Shown here: positions 7,978 to 16,947 of the stretch, piece by piece
Layout: each line of letters begins with the position of its first letter
Numbering within the stretch: the first letter of the stretch is position 1
Assembly: GCA_035527275.1 (NCBI GenBank)
Contig: DATLBA010000139.1
Location: 1 to 43,357, forward strand
Reading direction: 5' to 3'
Length of the DNA stretch: 43,357 bases
Source of the DNA: DATLBA01 sp035527275
GTDB lineage: Bacteria; Planctomycetota; Phycisphaerae; FEN-1346
Made by a program: the position numbers and the translations under genes
Notes under the pieces: generated by a model
Database searches by the model: none
Told to the model about the DNA's origin: nothing
Seen by the model: only the letters and a program-made list of their open reading frames with translations

Positions 7978-8004
7978 CAACCGAATGTCAGGAAGGGGCG
8001 AATC

Positions 8005-10209
8005 ATGAAGGCCCGAATGGTGGCTGCCGTGCTGCTCGGTCTGGTGTGGGCCGCGGGCGCGCCGGCCCAGGAAGCCGAGCAAAAAGAGGACGAAGAGTTG
8101 ACGCCGGCCCAGCGCGTGGCGATTGCGGAGAAACTGGCCCCCTTCCTCGTGCGGGTCGAGTACGCGCTGCGGACGGACAAGGGCGAAGAGCCGCAGGTCG
8201 GCGGATGGACCAGGCGATGCCCGAACTGCGGGAGATACCACGGCCTCTCGGCCAACCAATACATCCAGGAGGAACGGCCGCTGGAGGTCGCAGGGTATCT
8301 GGTGTCGCCGACGCGGGTGCTGACGCCCGATATTATCATCCATCCGCGGTTCGTCGAAAAAATCGAGGTGGTGTTCGGCGAGGATCGCGTGGGGGCCAAA
8401 CCGGCCGCCTTTGCAGTGGAGCAGGACGGCCTGTTTCTGGAACTCGAAAGGCCGCTCGAAGGGGCCGAGCCACTCGAGTTCGACGCCTCCAGAGAGCCGC
8501 CTTATCTGAGCGTCTCTTACGACTCGTTGAACGGGGCGTGGACGATCGTCGTGGAGCCGCTGTCGCTGAAGGCATCGGTGCCGGCGGATGACGAGCCGTT
8601 TCTCGCCACAATGGGCAACACGCTGGTCGTGGATTCGGAAGGTGTGCCGGTGGCCGCCCCGATGCGGGGCGACCTGCCGGTGGACGATTCATGGAAGGGG
8701 TCGCCGGAGGCCTGGCCGACGGTTTCAGCCGAGGACCTGGCCGCTCGCCGCGAGGCAATCGCCCGGAAAGCGGATCAGGCAATTCTGCGCGTGGAGTTGC
8801 ATTTTCGCAGCCCGAAAAAGCAGGAGCGGGAGGAGACGTATCGCCGAGACGAGGAGTCGGCCACGGACCGAAGTGTGCCGGGCCTACTCGTAAGCGGGAA
8901 GCGAATTCTCGTCCTGGCGAACCTGGAGCCGAAAGTGACGGCGCGGCTGGAGCGGATTCGGGTCCACCGCGCCGAAGGGGAACCCGTGGCCGCCACGTTC
9001 GAGCACACGCTGAATGATTACGGGGCTCTCGTGGCGGCGCTCGAAACGCCGCTGGAAGGTGCGCTCGAACTGGCCGACGGGGACATCCGCGACTTCAAGA
9101 ACGTTCTGCTGACGGGCGCGGAGGTCCGCATCCAGGGCGAGAGCCGACAGGTTTACCTGTGCCGCCGACGCATCGCCGGTTTCGATGAAGGGTGGAGACG
9201 GAACCTGTATCCGATGATGCCCGGGCCGGGCCAGAATACCTTCCTGTTCGACGCCGAGGGGAACCTGGTGGTGCTGCCGATCACGCGGCGGGAAAAGGCG
9301 GGCCCCGAGCGCCAATGGCGCGGCCGCGAGGCACAACTGACCGCGGCGGCACAACTCGCGCCGGTCCTCGCGGACGTCGCCGCACACACCGACCCGAACA
9401 ACGTGCCCCTCTCGGAAGAAGAGGAGAGCCGGCTGGCCTGGATGGGCGTCATCTTGCAGCCGCTGGACCGCGAACTTGCCCGGGCGAACAAGGTTTCGCA
9501 TCTCACGCAGGACGGCGAGACGGGAGCCCTGGTGTCCTACGTCTATCCGGGTTCCCCGGCGGTCGAGGCGGGCATCGAGCCGGGATGGGTCCTCCTGCGG
9601 CTCCACGTGGCCGAGTACCCGAAGCCGATTGACGTGAAGTGCGATTCGCGCGGCGAGTGGCGGTTCCCGTGGGCCCAGTTGGACGAGTTGCCGGAACAGT
9701 TATACGACCGCATTCCGCCGCCCTGGCCGCCCGCCGAGAACACCTTCACGCGGACCGTGACGGACATCGGCTTCGGCAAGACGTACCGTGCCGAGTTTGC
9801 CGACGGCGGCGAGGTCGTCTTCAAGGAATTCGAGGTGGTCCAGAGCCCGCCGCACTTCGCCGCGGCGCCGAAGTTCAAGGCAGAGGACCTCGGCCTGACG
9901 GTGCGCGACATGACCTACGAGGTCCGCCGATACTTCCAAAAGGAGCCGGACGATCCGGGCGTCATCATCTCAATGGTCGAGCCGGGAAGCAAGGCGTCGG
10001 TCGGCGGCATCAAACCTTTTGAGATGATTACCCACGTCAACGATAAGCCCGTGGCGAACGTGAAGGATTTCGAGCGGCTCATCGCCGGCGAGCGGGAACT
10101 GCGCCTCTCCGTCAAGCGGATGATGCAGGGGCGCCTCGTCCGAATCACCCTCTCGGCGCCCGAAAAGAAAGAGGAGAAGGACGCGGAAACCGAGCCCCCG
10201 CCCGAGTGA
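8005..10209 (+). CDS. non-catalytic HtrA-related protein: two degenerate protease-like modules plus two PDZ domains
   Basis: A 734-residue exported protein; the signal peptide ends near APA at residue 21. Two stretches still follow the layout of an HtrA protease domain. The first has GYLVSPTRVLTPDIII (97-112) and GNTLVVDSEGVPV (204-216), where an active enzyme would have its His and the GNSGGP serine. The second has GLLVSGKRILVLANLEP (293-309) and FLFDAEGNLVVLP (413-425). No His-Asp-Ser triad remains in either. PDZ-like domains lie at about 476-545 and 620-716 (PGSKASVGGIKPFEMI). A CPNCGRYH knuckle at 72-79 may bind metal. AGGAAGG precedes the ATG. It is encoded just after an intact HtrA-like protease, so it may act as an adaptor, regulator or substrate-holding partner. 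That role is inference. Confidence 0.8.
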   Translation: MKARMVAAVLLGLVWAAGAPAQEAEQKEDEELTPAQRVAIAEKLAPFLVRVEYALRTDKGEEPQVGGWTRRCPNCGRYHGLSANQYIQEERPLEVAGYLVSPTRVLTPDIIIHPRFVEKIEVVFGEDRVGAKPAAFAVEQDGLFLELERPLEGAEPLEFDASREPPYLSVSYDSLNGAWTIVVEPLSLKASVPADDEPFLATMGNTLVVDSEGVPVAAPMRGDLPVDDSWKGSPEAWPTVSAEDLAARREAIARKADQAILRVELHFRSPKKQEREETYRRDEESATDRSVPGLLVSGKRILVLANLEPKVTARLERIRVHRAEGEPVAATFEHTLNDYGALVAALETPLEGALELADGDIRDFKNVLLTGAEVRIQGESRQVYLCRRRIAGFDEGWRRNLYPMMPGPGQNTFLFDAEGNLVVLPITRREKAGPERQWRGREAQLTAAAQLAPVLADVAAHTDPNNVPLSEEEESRLAWMGVILQPLDRELARANKVSHLTQDGETGALVSYVYPGSPAVEAGIEPGWVLLRLHVAEYPKPIDVKCDSRGEWRFPWAQLDELPEQLYDRIPPPWPPAENTFTRTVTDIGFGKTYRAEFADGGEVVFKEFEVVQSPPHFAAAPKFKAEDLGLTVRDMTYEVRRYFQKEPDDPGVIISMVEPGSKASVGGIKPFEMITHVNDKPVANVKDFERLIAGERELRLSVKRMMQGRLVRITLSAPEKKEEKDAETEPPPE

Positions 10210-10252
10210 GAGCGGCAAACGATCCACCGGCCGCCCGGCTCAGCGGCCCCGC

Positions 10253-10960
10253 TTAGCGGGCCAGGGCGAGGCTCTCGCGCAGGCGCTCGGTGCGCTCCAG
10301 CAGGTCGCCGCGATGGAGTTGAGCGACCAGTTCCGGCGGCAGGTCCCGCTCGTCGGCCAGCAGGGCAAAAGCGCGCTGGAGGCGGCCGAGGTCGGACACC
10401 AGATTGGTGTCGGCCCCCGCCCGCGTGTCCGCCAGGCGCTCCGGAAGGGCCAGGTTCTCCGCCTCCCGGCGCGCCCGGGCCAGCGCCTCTTCCTGCTCGG
10501 CCGGGTCCACCCGCACCAGCCGCACGAGGACGCGCTCGGCGTCGGCCACGACCGGCGCCGTCCGCCGCGCCCACTCATTGCGCGAAAGGGCCTCAAAGCC
10601 GACAAAGGCAAGGACAAGGATCGAAGCGGCAAGGCTTACGACAGCCACAGCGCGGCCGAGGGGGACGCGATCGCCAACCAACCGTCGCTTGCCGGCGCTG
10701 ATGCGTGCCGCAAGAAACGCGCCGCGGCGCTGAAGGTTCGCCGTGACGCGCTTTGCCAGGTCCGGCGTCCAGCCGGTCGGCACGCCCGCCCGCCGTGGCG
10801 GGCTTTGCCGAAGGGCCTCTTCCGCGGCTCGCAGTTTCTGAAGGGCGGCGGCGCAGACGGCGCACCCGGCCACATGCGCGCGGACGCGCTCGGCCGCGAC
10901 CGGCGACAACTCGCCGTCCATGTATTGGCCGAGCATCTTCCCGTCCACACAGCGGCCCAT
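10253..10960 (-). CDS. membrane anti-sigma factor with zf-HC2 zinc finger
   Basis: A 235-residue protein. The N-terminal zinc-binding anti-sigma domain contains Cys4, the LGQYMDGELSP block, and His29-xxx-Cys33-xx-Cys36. One membrane segment lies at about 103-124 (AVAVVSLAASILVLAFVGF). The C-terminal 110 residues are charged and helical and should face the periplasm. It would hold the ECF sigma factor encoded just upstream (stop at 10993, 32 bases away) at the membrane until a signal arrives. The ATG at 10960 follows AGGAGAGG. The frame is open much further upstream, but that part overlaps the sigma gene and has no coding character. Confidence 0.87.
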   Translation of the reverse strand: MGRCVDGKMLGQYMDGELSPVAAERVRAHVAGCAVCAAALQKLRAAEEALRQSPPRRAGVPTGWTPDLAKRVTANLQRRGAFLAARISAGKRRLVGDRVPLGRAVAVVSLAASILVLAFVGFEALSRNEWARRTAPVVADAERVLVRLVRVDPAEQEEALARARREAENLALPERLADTRAGADTNLVSDLGRLQRAFALLADERDLPPELVAQLHRGDLLERTERLRESLALAR

Positions 10961-10992
10961 CGTCTTTTCCTCTCCTGGTTCCGTGACGTGCG

Positions 10993-11664
10993 CTAAGATG
11001 ACCGCTTGTCCTGCCGCGACTTGTACATCCGCGCCAAGTAATCCGGCGCCTGCAACCGTTTCAGAGCCTCGTAAAGTTCGTGGCGGGCGCGAAACAGCCG
11101 GCTGCGAACGGCGCTTATCGAAATGTCCACGCACGAGGCCAACTCGTCGTAACTCAGGCCTTCGACCGCCCGCAAAATCAGGATGCTGCGCAGCGCCGGC
11201 GGCAGGTGCTGAAGCGCCGCCTGAACGATGTCCATCGACTCCCGGCTTTCCATCCGGCCGGACGGGCGCACCGCCCGCCGCGCAACCGGATGTTCCCGAA
11301 GCGCGGCTAACCGTCGGCGGCGCGCGTCTTCCTTTCGCCAGTGGTCGATACACGCGTTGACCGCAACGCGCCGAAGCCAGCCGGGCAGAGCCTCGGCCGA
11401 GTGGACCTCCGGCAAGTGTCGCCAAAGCCGTATGAAGACGTCCTGCGAAAGGTCCTCGGCCACCGAGGGCCGCCGGACCATCCGCAGGAGCAGATGATAG
11501 ACACTCCTTTCAGACCGGCGAACTAGCGATGCAAAAGCGTCGGCGTCGCCGTCCCTCGCGGCCTCAAGAAGGCCCTGGGAATCCGTGCGCTGGTGGACCA
11601 GTGCATCGGTGAGGCCCCTCAGGGCTTCGGCCTGTCCGCTCGTTGCCAGCGCGGTCGCGGTCAT
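10993..11664 (-). CDS. ECF-type RNA polymerase sigma factor
   Basis: A 223-residue sigma-70 family protein with only regions 2 and 4. Region 2 (about 45-110) contains AEDLSQDVFIRLWRHL for core binding and -10 recognition; region 4 (about 147-200) is a helix-turn-helix with LPPALRSILILRAVEGLSY and ISAVRSRLFRAR for the -35 element. The linker is rich in Arg. Two starts are possible: ATG 11697 without a ribosome site, and ATG 11664 with GGGAG at 8 bases; the latter was chosen. It forms an operon with its anti-sigma factor. A TATAAT -10 motif is at 11754-11759 on the minus strand, without a convincing -35. Confidence 0.9.
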   Translation of the reverse strand: MTATALATSGQAEALRGLTDALVHQRTDSQGLLEAARDGDADAFASLVRRSERSVYHLLLRMVRRPSVAEDLSQDVFIRLWRHLPEVHSAEALPGWLRRVAVNACIDHWRKEDARRRRLAALREHPVARRAVRPSGRMESRESMDIVQAALQHLPPALRSILILRAVEGLSYDELASCVDISISAVRSRLFRARHELYEALKRLQAPDYLARMYKSRQDKRSS

Positions 11665-12074
11665 CGAACGGTCTCCCGCTTTGGGTGTCTTTCCCATTTT
11701 CTTGGACGGTTCCGCGTCCTCGACGTTCCGAAAAAAATCCCCTCTCTCGTTTTATTATACGACCAAGCCGGCTCCGCCGCGAACGGCAAAACGGCGACGG
11801 CGAATATCGAACATTCAACACTCGACGTCGAACGCTGAAGTAAACGGCGAAACGGCCAACGGCGAAATCCACTCGATGCCGGAATCGGTGGCCATACCCG
11901 AGGGACGGTTTTGCAAGGAAATAGATTGACCGGGGAATGAAACTCGTCAGAATGACAGGCCGAAAGTGCAAATAAGTAGGGCAACGTGCGACGAGCACCT
12001 GGCGAAGGCGGCGAAGTCCCGGCGGCCGCCAGCCGCTGGGTACCGGGCGCCCAGGAATAATCGGGAGTGCCGGG
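11665..12074. other. 410-base divergent intergenic region
   Basis: This region separates the sigma-factor operon (minus) from the lipoprotein-glyA-lptFG run (plus) and should hold promoters in both directions. A perfect TATAAT -10 box is at 11754-11759 on the minus strand; the matching -35 region is weak (TTCGCG). Between 11790 and 11875 the octamer ACGGCGAA occurs three times, together with AATATCGAAC and repeated TCGAAC words, giving a repetitive, low-coding stretch. No gene is visible. Confidence 0.45.
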
Positions 12075-12632
12075 ATGCGGCACGAAAACGGATTCGGTTT
12101 CGTCCGGCGTGTGTGCCGGCTGGCGGCTGCGGCGCTGGCGTTGGCGATTGGTGGATGTGGGGGCGGGGCGCCGGACGACGTCGCGGGTCTGGACTACGTC
12201 AACCCCGCCTACCGTTTCGCGATGAACGTGCCGCCAGGCTGGACCGTCCGTGAAGGCTCGGGCATGCCGGCGGTGTTCGTGACGGGCCCGCGCATGGCGG
12301 AGGGGTTTCAAGCCAATGTTAATGTAGTTGTCGAACCAGTCCGTCCCGGTATGACGCTGGAAGAGTATGTGGCCTCCTACAAGCTGGAACTCGAAGTGCT
12401 TCGGGAATTCAAACTGCTTTCCGAGGAGCCGCGTGAGAGACCTGGTGGGCGGAAGACCTACGTCCTGACCTATCGGCAGGGGGCGTTCAGCGTGCCGCTC
12501 ACGCAGCGGCAACTTTACCTTGTCGCCGGCCGGCGCGCCTATGTCGTGACGGCGACGGTCCCGGCGGATTCCTTTGCCGGCGAAGAAGCGAACTTCGAGG
12601 TGTGTTTCCAATCGTTCCGCGCAGGTTGGTAG
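12075..12632 (+). CDS. lipoprotein with a PsbP/DcrB-like fold
   Basis: A 185-residue protein with a lipoprotein signal ending at Cys28 (LAIGGC), so it should be anchored in the envelope. The mature part begins with the pattern YRFAMNVPPGWTVREG, typical of PsbP/DcrB-like domains, followed by alternating strands and a C-terminal FEVCFQSFRA strand. No catalytic residues can be assigned; these proteins are usually small envelope or ligand-binding proteins of unknown role. GGGAG lies 5 bases before the ATG. glyA begins 45 bases downstream on the same strand. Confidence 0.75.
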   Translation: MRHENGFGFVRRVCRLAAAALALAIGGCGGGAPDDVAGLDYVNPAYRFAMNVPPGWTVREGSGMPAVFVTGPRMAEGFQANVNVVVEPVRPGMTLEEYVASYKLELEVLREFKLLSEEPRERPGGRKTYVLTYRQGAFSVPLTQRQLYLVAGRRAYVVTATVPADSFAGEEANFEVCFQSFRAGW

Positions 12633-12676
12633 GCCCGGCGAGGAGGCGGAGAGCCCCGAACAGACCCGAGAAGCCG

Positions 12677-13918
12677 ATGGATTTTGAAGCCTTGCGAAAA
12701 ACCGATTCCGAACTGGCCGACCTGCTGGACGCCGAACGCAGGCGCCAGTGCGAAACGATTGACCTGATCGCCAGCGAAAACGTGTGCCCGCTGGCGGTGC
12801 GCGAGGCGGTCAGCAGCACGCTGACCGACAAATACGCCGAAGGTTACCCCACCCACCGCTGCTACGGTGGATGCGAGGTCATCGACGACGTGGAACGGTT
12901 GGCGGTCGAGCGAGGGAAACGTCTGTTCGGCTGCGAACACATCAACGTGCAGCCGCACTCCGGCAGCCAGGCCAACATGGCCGTCTATTTGGCGGCGCTC
13001 GAGCCGGGGGCGACGATCCTGGCGATGGCCCTGGCGCACGGCGGGCATTTGACGCACGGGATGAAGGCGAACTTCAGCGGTCGGCTCTACAAGATCGCGA
13101 CCTACGGCGTGAGCCGCGAAACCGAGCGGATCGATTACGACGCCTTGGCCCGCCAGGCGCGCGAGGTCCGGCCGAACCTGCTGATCGCCGGGGCGAGTTC
13201 CTATCCCCGGGCAATCGACGTGGCGCGGATGGCCGAAATTGCGGCCGACGTGGGGGCGCCCTTGATGGTGGACATGGCCCACTTTGTCGGCCTGGTCGTC
13301 GCCGGGCTCCATCCGGACCCGGTGCCTGTGGCGGATTTCGTGACGAGCACGTCGCACAAGACGCTGCGCGGCCCGCGAGGCGGCCTGATCATCTCGAAGG
13401 CCCGTTGGGCGGAAGCCATCGACCGGGCGGTCTTTCCGGGGCTTCAGGGCGGGCCGCTGATGCACGTCATCGCGGGGAAGGCGGCGGCGTTCGCGCTGGC
13501 CGAGACAGCCGAGTTCAAGGCGTATCAGGTCCAGGTGGTCGCGAACGCGCGAGCCATGGCCGAGGAGATGGTCTCCCTCGGCTATCGAATCGTCTCCGGC
13601 GGGACGGATACGCACCTGCTGCTGGTGGACCTTTCGCCGATGAACCTGACGGGGCTGGACGCGGAGCGGTGGCTCGAGGAGGCGGGGATTGTGGTGAACC
13701 ACAACGCGATTCCGTTCGACGCGCGGCCGCCGACCGTGGCGTCGGGCATCCGCCTCGGCACGCCGTCGGTCACGAGCCGCGGGGCGCGCGAGCCGGCGGT
13801 CCGCCAGATCGCCCGCTGGATTGACCGTATCCTTCGGGCGGACGACCCGTCGGACGCCGCCAAGGCGACGAGAGACGACGTGGCCGCGTTTTGCCGCTCG
13901 CATCCCGTTCCCGCCTGA
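12677..13918 (+). CDS. glyA: serine hydroxymethyltransferase
   Basis: This is a pyridoxal-phosphate enzyme that interconverts serine and glycine with tetrahydrofolate, feeding one-carbon metabolism. At 413 residues it has normal length. Visible signatures are IDLIASENVCP (28-38), the DKYAEGYPTHRCYGG loop (51-65), VQPHSGSQANMAVY, and the Schiff-base lysine Lys228 in STSHKTLRGPRGG. The frame is open from 12602, but the family start and length agree with ATG 12677; AGGAGG lies about 30 bases upstream and only GAG/AAG words are close, so the ribosome site is weak. It lies between a lipoprotein gene and lptF on the same strand. Its PLP cofactor pathway is represented by pdxJ at 5485-6210. Confidence 0.97.
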   Translation: MDFEALRKTDSELADLLDAERRRQCETIDLIASENVCPLAVREAVSSTLTDKYAEGYPTHRCYGGCEVIDDVERLAVERGKRLFGCEHINVQPHSGSQANMAVYLAALEPGATILAMALAHGGHLTHGMKANFSGRLYKIATYGVSRETERIDYDALARQAREVRPNLLIAGASSYPRAIDVARMAEIAADVGAPLMVDMAHFVGLVVAGLHPDPVPVADFVTSTSHKTLRGPRGGLIISKARWAEAIDRAVFPGLQGGPLMHVIAGKAAAFALAETAEFKAYQVQVVANARAMAEEMVSLGYRIVSGGTDTHLLLVDLSPMNLTGLDAERWLEEAGIVVNHNAIPFDARPPTVASGIRLGTPSVTSRGAREPAVRQIARWIDRILRADDPSDAAKATRDDVAAFCRSHPVPA

Positions 13919-14061
13919 GGCGGCTGCCTCGCGGGGGGCTTTTGGCGCGCAGAACCTGTCTGTCCCGGCCGTGGGCCCGCGTTTTCGGGGCGGCCCCGCG
14001 GGCGGGCATGCCTGGCGGCGCCGACGCCCAAGCGCGCCGGGCCGCCGGGGCGCTTGAGAGG

Positions 14062-15249
14062 ATGCCTGTGCGTATCTTGCACCGCTATATTTTCGGGGAA
14101 CTCTTGAAGGCGCTCGGGCTCGGCCTGGTCGCCGTCACCGGCGTGGTCTGCCTCGGCATGGTCCTGGAGAAACTGCAGAAAGAGGGGCTGGGCCCCCTTA
14201 CGTCGCTTGGTTACATGGGACTTTCCATCCCGGGGGCCGCTTACATCGCGCTGGGCCTGTCGGCGGTCCTGGCCACGACGCTGGTCTATGGTCGCCTGGC
14301 CGCCGAGAACGAAGTGATGGCCTGCCGCGCGAGCGGCATCCCGGTTTCGAGCCTTATCTGGCCGGCCGTCCTGCTGGCCATCGTAGCCGCCTCGGCCAAT
14401 CTGCTCCTGGCCACCTGGCCGCTACCAGCAAGCAGTTACGCCGCCAAGCAACTTGCCTTGAACAACGCCGAGCGGTGGTTCTTTGCCCAGATGGCCGCAA
14501 AAGGCCGCGTCAAAGTCAAGGATGCCGGCTTCGAGATTAGCGTGGACCGGGTGGTCGGCGACATGCTTTACGGGCCGACGCTGAAGTATCGCGGCAGCCA
14601 GGGCCAGACCTATTGCAACGCCCCCTACGGCCGCGTGACGTTCGACCGGCGGAACAACCGCGTCAGGCTTGAACTTGCGGAAGCCCAGGTCCTGGACGAA
14701 TCCCACACCACGCCGGTCCGCGGGACGCACACCGTCTCCCTGCTTCTGCCCACCACGGTCCCGCGCGAGGTGGATGACCTCAGCCTCTGGGATCTGATGG
14801 TCGCCCAGCGGGCTCCCGGCCGATACGCGAAGGTCCTCAGAGACCTGAGAGATGTGGACGACCCCGACGCTTCCGAAGAGAGCGTCCGGCGTGCCAAGAG
14901 CAAAGTGCGCGCGGAAGCGATGGCCGAGATGCACGGCCGCATGGCCGCCTCACTCGGATGCTTCGCCCTGGTGCTGCTCGGTGCCGGGTTTGGCGTCCTG
15001 TTCCACAGCGGCCACCTGTTGACCGCTTTTGGTGTAGCCATCGCGCCTTGGCTGGGCGCGACTCTGCTGACCATGGCGGCCGTCGAAGCCGTCTCCACCA
15101 AGATCGAGGAGCCCCAGGACGCCCTCTACCTCATCTGGCTGCCGAACTTCCTTATGCTGCTCCTGGCTGCCGGCGTGCTGGCGCATCTCGTATGGGGCTG
15201 GACAAGCCCTGTGCGACTCCGGGAGGTCCTCCAGGGACGCCGCACATGA
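14062..15249 (+). CDS. lptF: LptF, permease subunit of the lipopolysaccharide exporter
   Basis: A YjgP/YjgQ-family inner-membrane protein of about 395 residues. LptF and LptG form the membrane part of the LptB2FG ABC transporter that extracts LPS and passes it to LptC. Three membrane helices lie in the first 125 residues (e.g. GLGLVAVTGVVCLGMVL), a periplasmic beta-rich domain occupies about 130-280, and three more helices follow at the C-terminus. The start may be the ATG at 14062, directly touching GAGAGG, or the GTG at 14068 (6-base spacing), which gives the family-typical beginning MRILHRYI. The stop overlaps the lptG start by four bases (ATGA), so the pair is translationally coupled. Confidence 0.88.
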   Translation: MPVRILHRYIFGELLKALGLGLVAVTGVVCLGMVLEKLQKEGLGPLTSLGYMGLSIPGAAYIALGLSAVLATTLVYGRLAAENEVMACRASGIPVSSLIWPAVLLAIVAASANLLLATWPLPASSYAAKQLALNNAERWFFAQMAAKGRVKVKDAGFEISVDRVVGDMLYGPTLKYRGSQGQTYCNAPYGRVTFDRRNNRVRLELAEAQVLDESHTTPVRGTHTVSLLLPTTVPREVDDLSLWDLMVAQRAPGRYAKVLRDLRDVDDPDASEESVRRAKSKVRAEAMAEMHGRMAASLGCFALVLLGAGFGVLFHSGHLLTAFGVAIAPWLGATLLTMAAVEAVSTKIEEPQDALYLIWLPNFLMLLLAAGVLAHLVWGWTSPVRLREVLQGRRT

Positions 15250-16418
15250 CCACACTCAAAATCAAAACCCTCGACCGGTACATCGTTAAGACCTTCGTCG
15301 TCTCGCTCATCATCGTCTTTGCGGCGATGATGGGGCTGGCGCTGGTTCTGGACCTGTTTTTCAACGTCAACGAGTTTCTCGAAAAGTCGGGCAGCGGGGA
15401 CGGGGCGACGGGCTTCTGGGCGATCCTCGGCAACGTCATCAACTATTATTTTTACAAGGCGTTCGACTACTTCCAATGGCTGGCGGCGCCGTCGCTCTTG
15501 GTGGCGGCGGCAGCGGCGCTCGTCCGCCTGAACCGGGGCCACGAACTGACCGGCGTCAAGGCCGCCGGCATCAGCCTCTACCGCGTCATGTGGCCCATGA
15601 TTCTCATGGCGCTTCTGGCGGACGGGTTCTACATCGTCAACCAGGAGTGCATCATCCCCCGCATTGCCGTCCGGTTGTCTCGCAGCCCCGACGACCTGGC
15701 CGTCACGGAAAACTTTTCGGTCGATTTCATCCGCGACGAGCATAACAACATTATCTATGCCCCCATCTACGACCCCGTTAAAAGGGAAATGCGGGCCGAG
15801 GCGCGGGCCGTGCCGGACGCAGGCCTCGTCTTTATGGCGCGCGTTCGCATCTTTCTGCGCGATTCAAAGTATCAGGCACAAGGCACGATCGAAGCCGAAC
15901 GCGCCGTCTGGGACCCGAAGGCTGAAGGGTGGCGGCTGACGGGCGGCGTCCGCCTGCGCCCCCTCGAGGAAACCACCCTCCCCGACGAGCCACCCGAGTC
16001 GGAAGGCGAACCGTGGCACTTTTACGCCACCAACGTCGGGCCCGAGGAAATCGAACGCCATCGCGCCAGCGACTTCCACCGCTACATGTCCTACGGGGAA
16101 CTGAAGACCCTCGCCGGCGACCCGATGCGCGGCAACCGGCGCCAACTCCAGGTCGCCCTTCACCAGCACGTCACCATGCCCATTCTGAACATCCTCGTCC
16201 TGCTCCTGGGCTTCCCGTTCGTCGCCGGACGCGAAGAGCGGAACTACTTCGTCAGCATCGGCATCACGGTCCTGCTCTTCATCGGTGTTTACGTCCTCTC
16301 GTTCGCCTCGACGGCGTTCGGCAGTTCGGGACACATCAGTCCCCTGCTGGCCGCATGGATTCCTATCCTGGTCGTCCTGCCGGCAAGCGTTCTGTCGATG
16401 GACTCCCTGCGGACTTAA
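15246..16418 (+). CDS. lptG: LptG, permease subunit of the lipopolysaccharide exporter
   Basis: The second YjgP/YjgQ-family permease, 390 residues, starting with LDRYIVKTFVVSLIIVFAAM. As in LptF, N-terminal helices (about 18-40, 65-90, 105-125) and C-terminal helices (about 305-325, 335-355, 362-382) flank a periplasmic beta-jellyroll domain (about 140-295). The start ATG at 15246 overlaps the lptF stop in ATGA. The ATPase LptB and the LptA/LptC bridge are not in this window. The two lptFG genes indicate that the host has an outer membrane carrying lipopolysaccharide or a similar glycolipid. Confidence 0.9.
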   Translation: MTTLKIKTLDRYIVKTFVVSLIIVFAAMMGLALVLDLFFNVNEFLEKSGSGDGATGFWAILGNVINYYFYKAFDYFQWLAAPSLLVAAAAALVRLNRGHELTGVKAAGISLYRVMWPMILMALLADGFYIVNQECIIPRIAVRLSRSPDDLAVTENFSVDFIRDEHNNIIYAPIYDPVKREMRAEARAVPDAGLVFMARVRIFLRDSKYQAQGTIEAERAVWDPKAEGWRLTGGVRLRPLEETTLPDEPPESEGEPWHFYATNVGPEEIERHRASDFHRYMSYGELKTLAGDPMRGNRRQLQVALHQHVTMPILNILVLLLGFPFVAGREERNYFVSIGITVLLFIGVYVLSFASTAFGSSGHISPLLAAWIPILVVLPASVLSMDSLRT

Positions 16419-16532
16419 AGAGGGCCAACGGAGGGGCAAGAAACGGCCGCCGCCCGGGGGGCTGCGCGCAGGGTCAGCATATAGGCGGGGGCGCCGGAGC
16501 AGAGGCTTATCGAGACATGCAGGGGGCGCCGG

Positions 16533-16947
16533 TCACAAGTCGGGGCGGACATCTTCGGGAAGCAGCGAACAGACAAACTCGTAGAATCCGGCGGCCGCTT
16601 GCTCCGCATACTCGTATTCCTGTCGGCTGGGAGCCAATTCCAGTCCCGGGTACCGAGCGTCCGTGGCGTACTGGGTCAGGCGTCCGGCCGCGTCCCGCCA
16701 CCGGTCGAAGCCCGCCTCAAAATCCCCGGCCCGGTCGATTAACTCGGCAACGTCATGGGTCTTCGGAAACGGGCGGTCCCGAAACACAAGGTAGGCCTTC
16801 ACCGCCTTCTCGGCCGCCTGCTGACAGTGGAACGCACCCACGTCAAACAAGGGTTTCAGTGCTCGCCGTGACCGTCCTCGCTGCCGTCAAGTCGTGCAAG
16901 GCCTTGGTGAGCCAGCCCTTGATCAGGCCCCGCTTGGCATCACCCAT
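16533..16947 (-). pseudogene. HEPN-domain toxin-like gene broken by a frameshift
   Basis: The ATG at 16947 opens a frame encoding a typical HEPN N-terminus (MGDAKRGLIKGWLTKALHDL...) that stops at TGA 16843-16845. The remainder, from about 16850 to 16533, continues in another frame with FDVGAFHCQQAAEKAVKAYL, the core HEPN helix, to a normal C-terminus. Removing one T in CCCTTGTTT at about 16848-16853 joins both halves at exactly the expected place, so a one-base insertion or a sequencing error explains the break. HEPN proteins of this kind are RNases or interaction partners paired with an MNT nucleotidyltransferase; that gene overlaps the ATG by 8 bases. A shortened protein from a TTG at 16850 is conceivable but would lack helix 1. 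Confidence 0.8.

Noticed and set aside
6511..8343. 610-codon antisense frame opposite the HtrA-like gene
   Set aside because: It overlaps two well-supported genes on the other strand, has no recognisable domains and is explained by the high GC content, which removes stop codons.
10253..11425. 390-codon version of the anti-sigma gene reaching into the sigma gene
   Set aside because: The first 155 codons are an out-of-frame reading of the sigma factor; the zinc-finger protein begins at 10960 with a good ribosome site.
11754..11783. Complete promoter for the sigma-factor operon
   Set aside because: TATAAT is perfect but the -35 (TTCGCG) is poor, so it is mentioned only in the intergenic entry.
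12320..12632. PsbP-like lipoprotein as part of a photosystem
   Set aside because: The PsbP/DcrB fold occurs in many non-photosynthetic bacteria and no photosynthesis genes are present.
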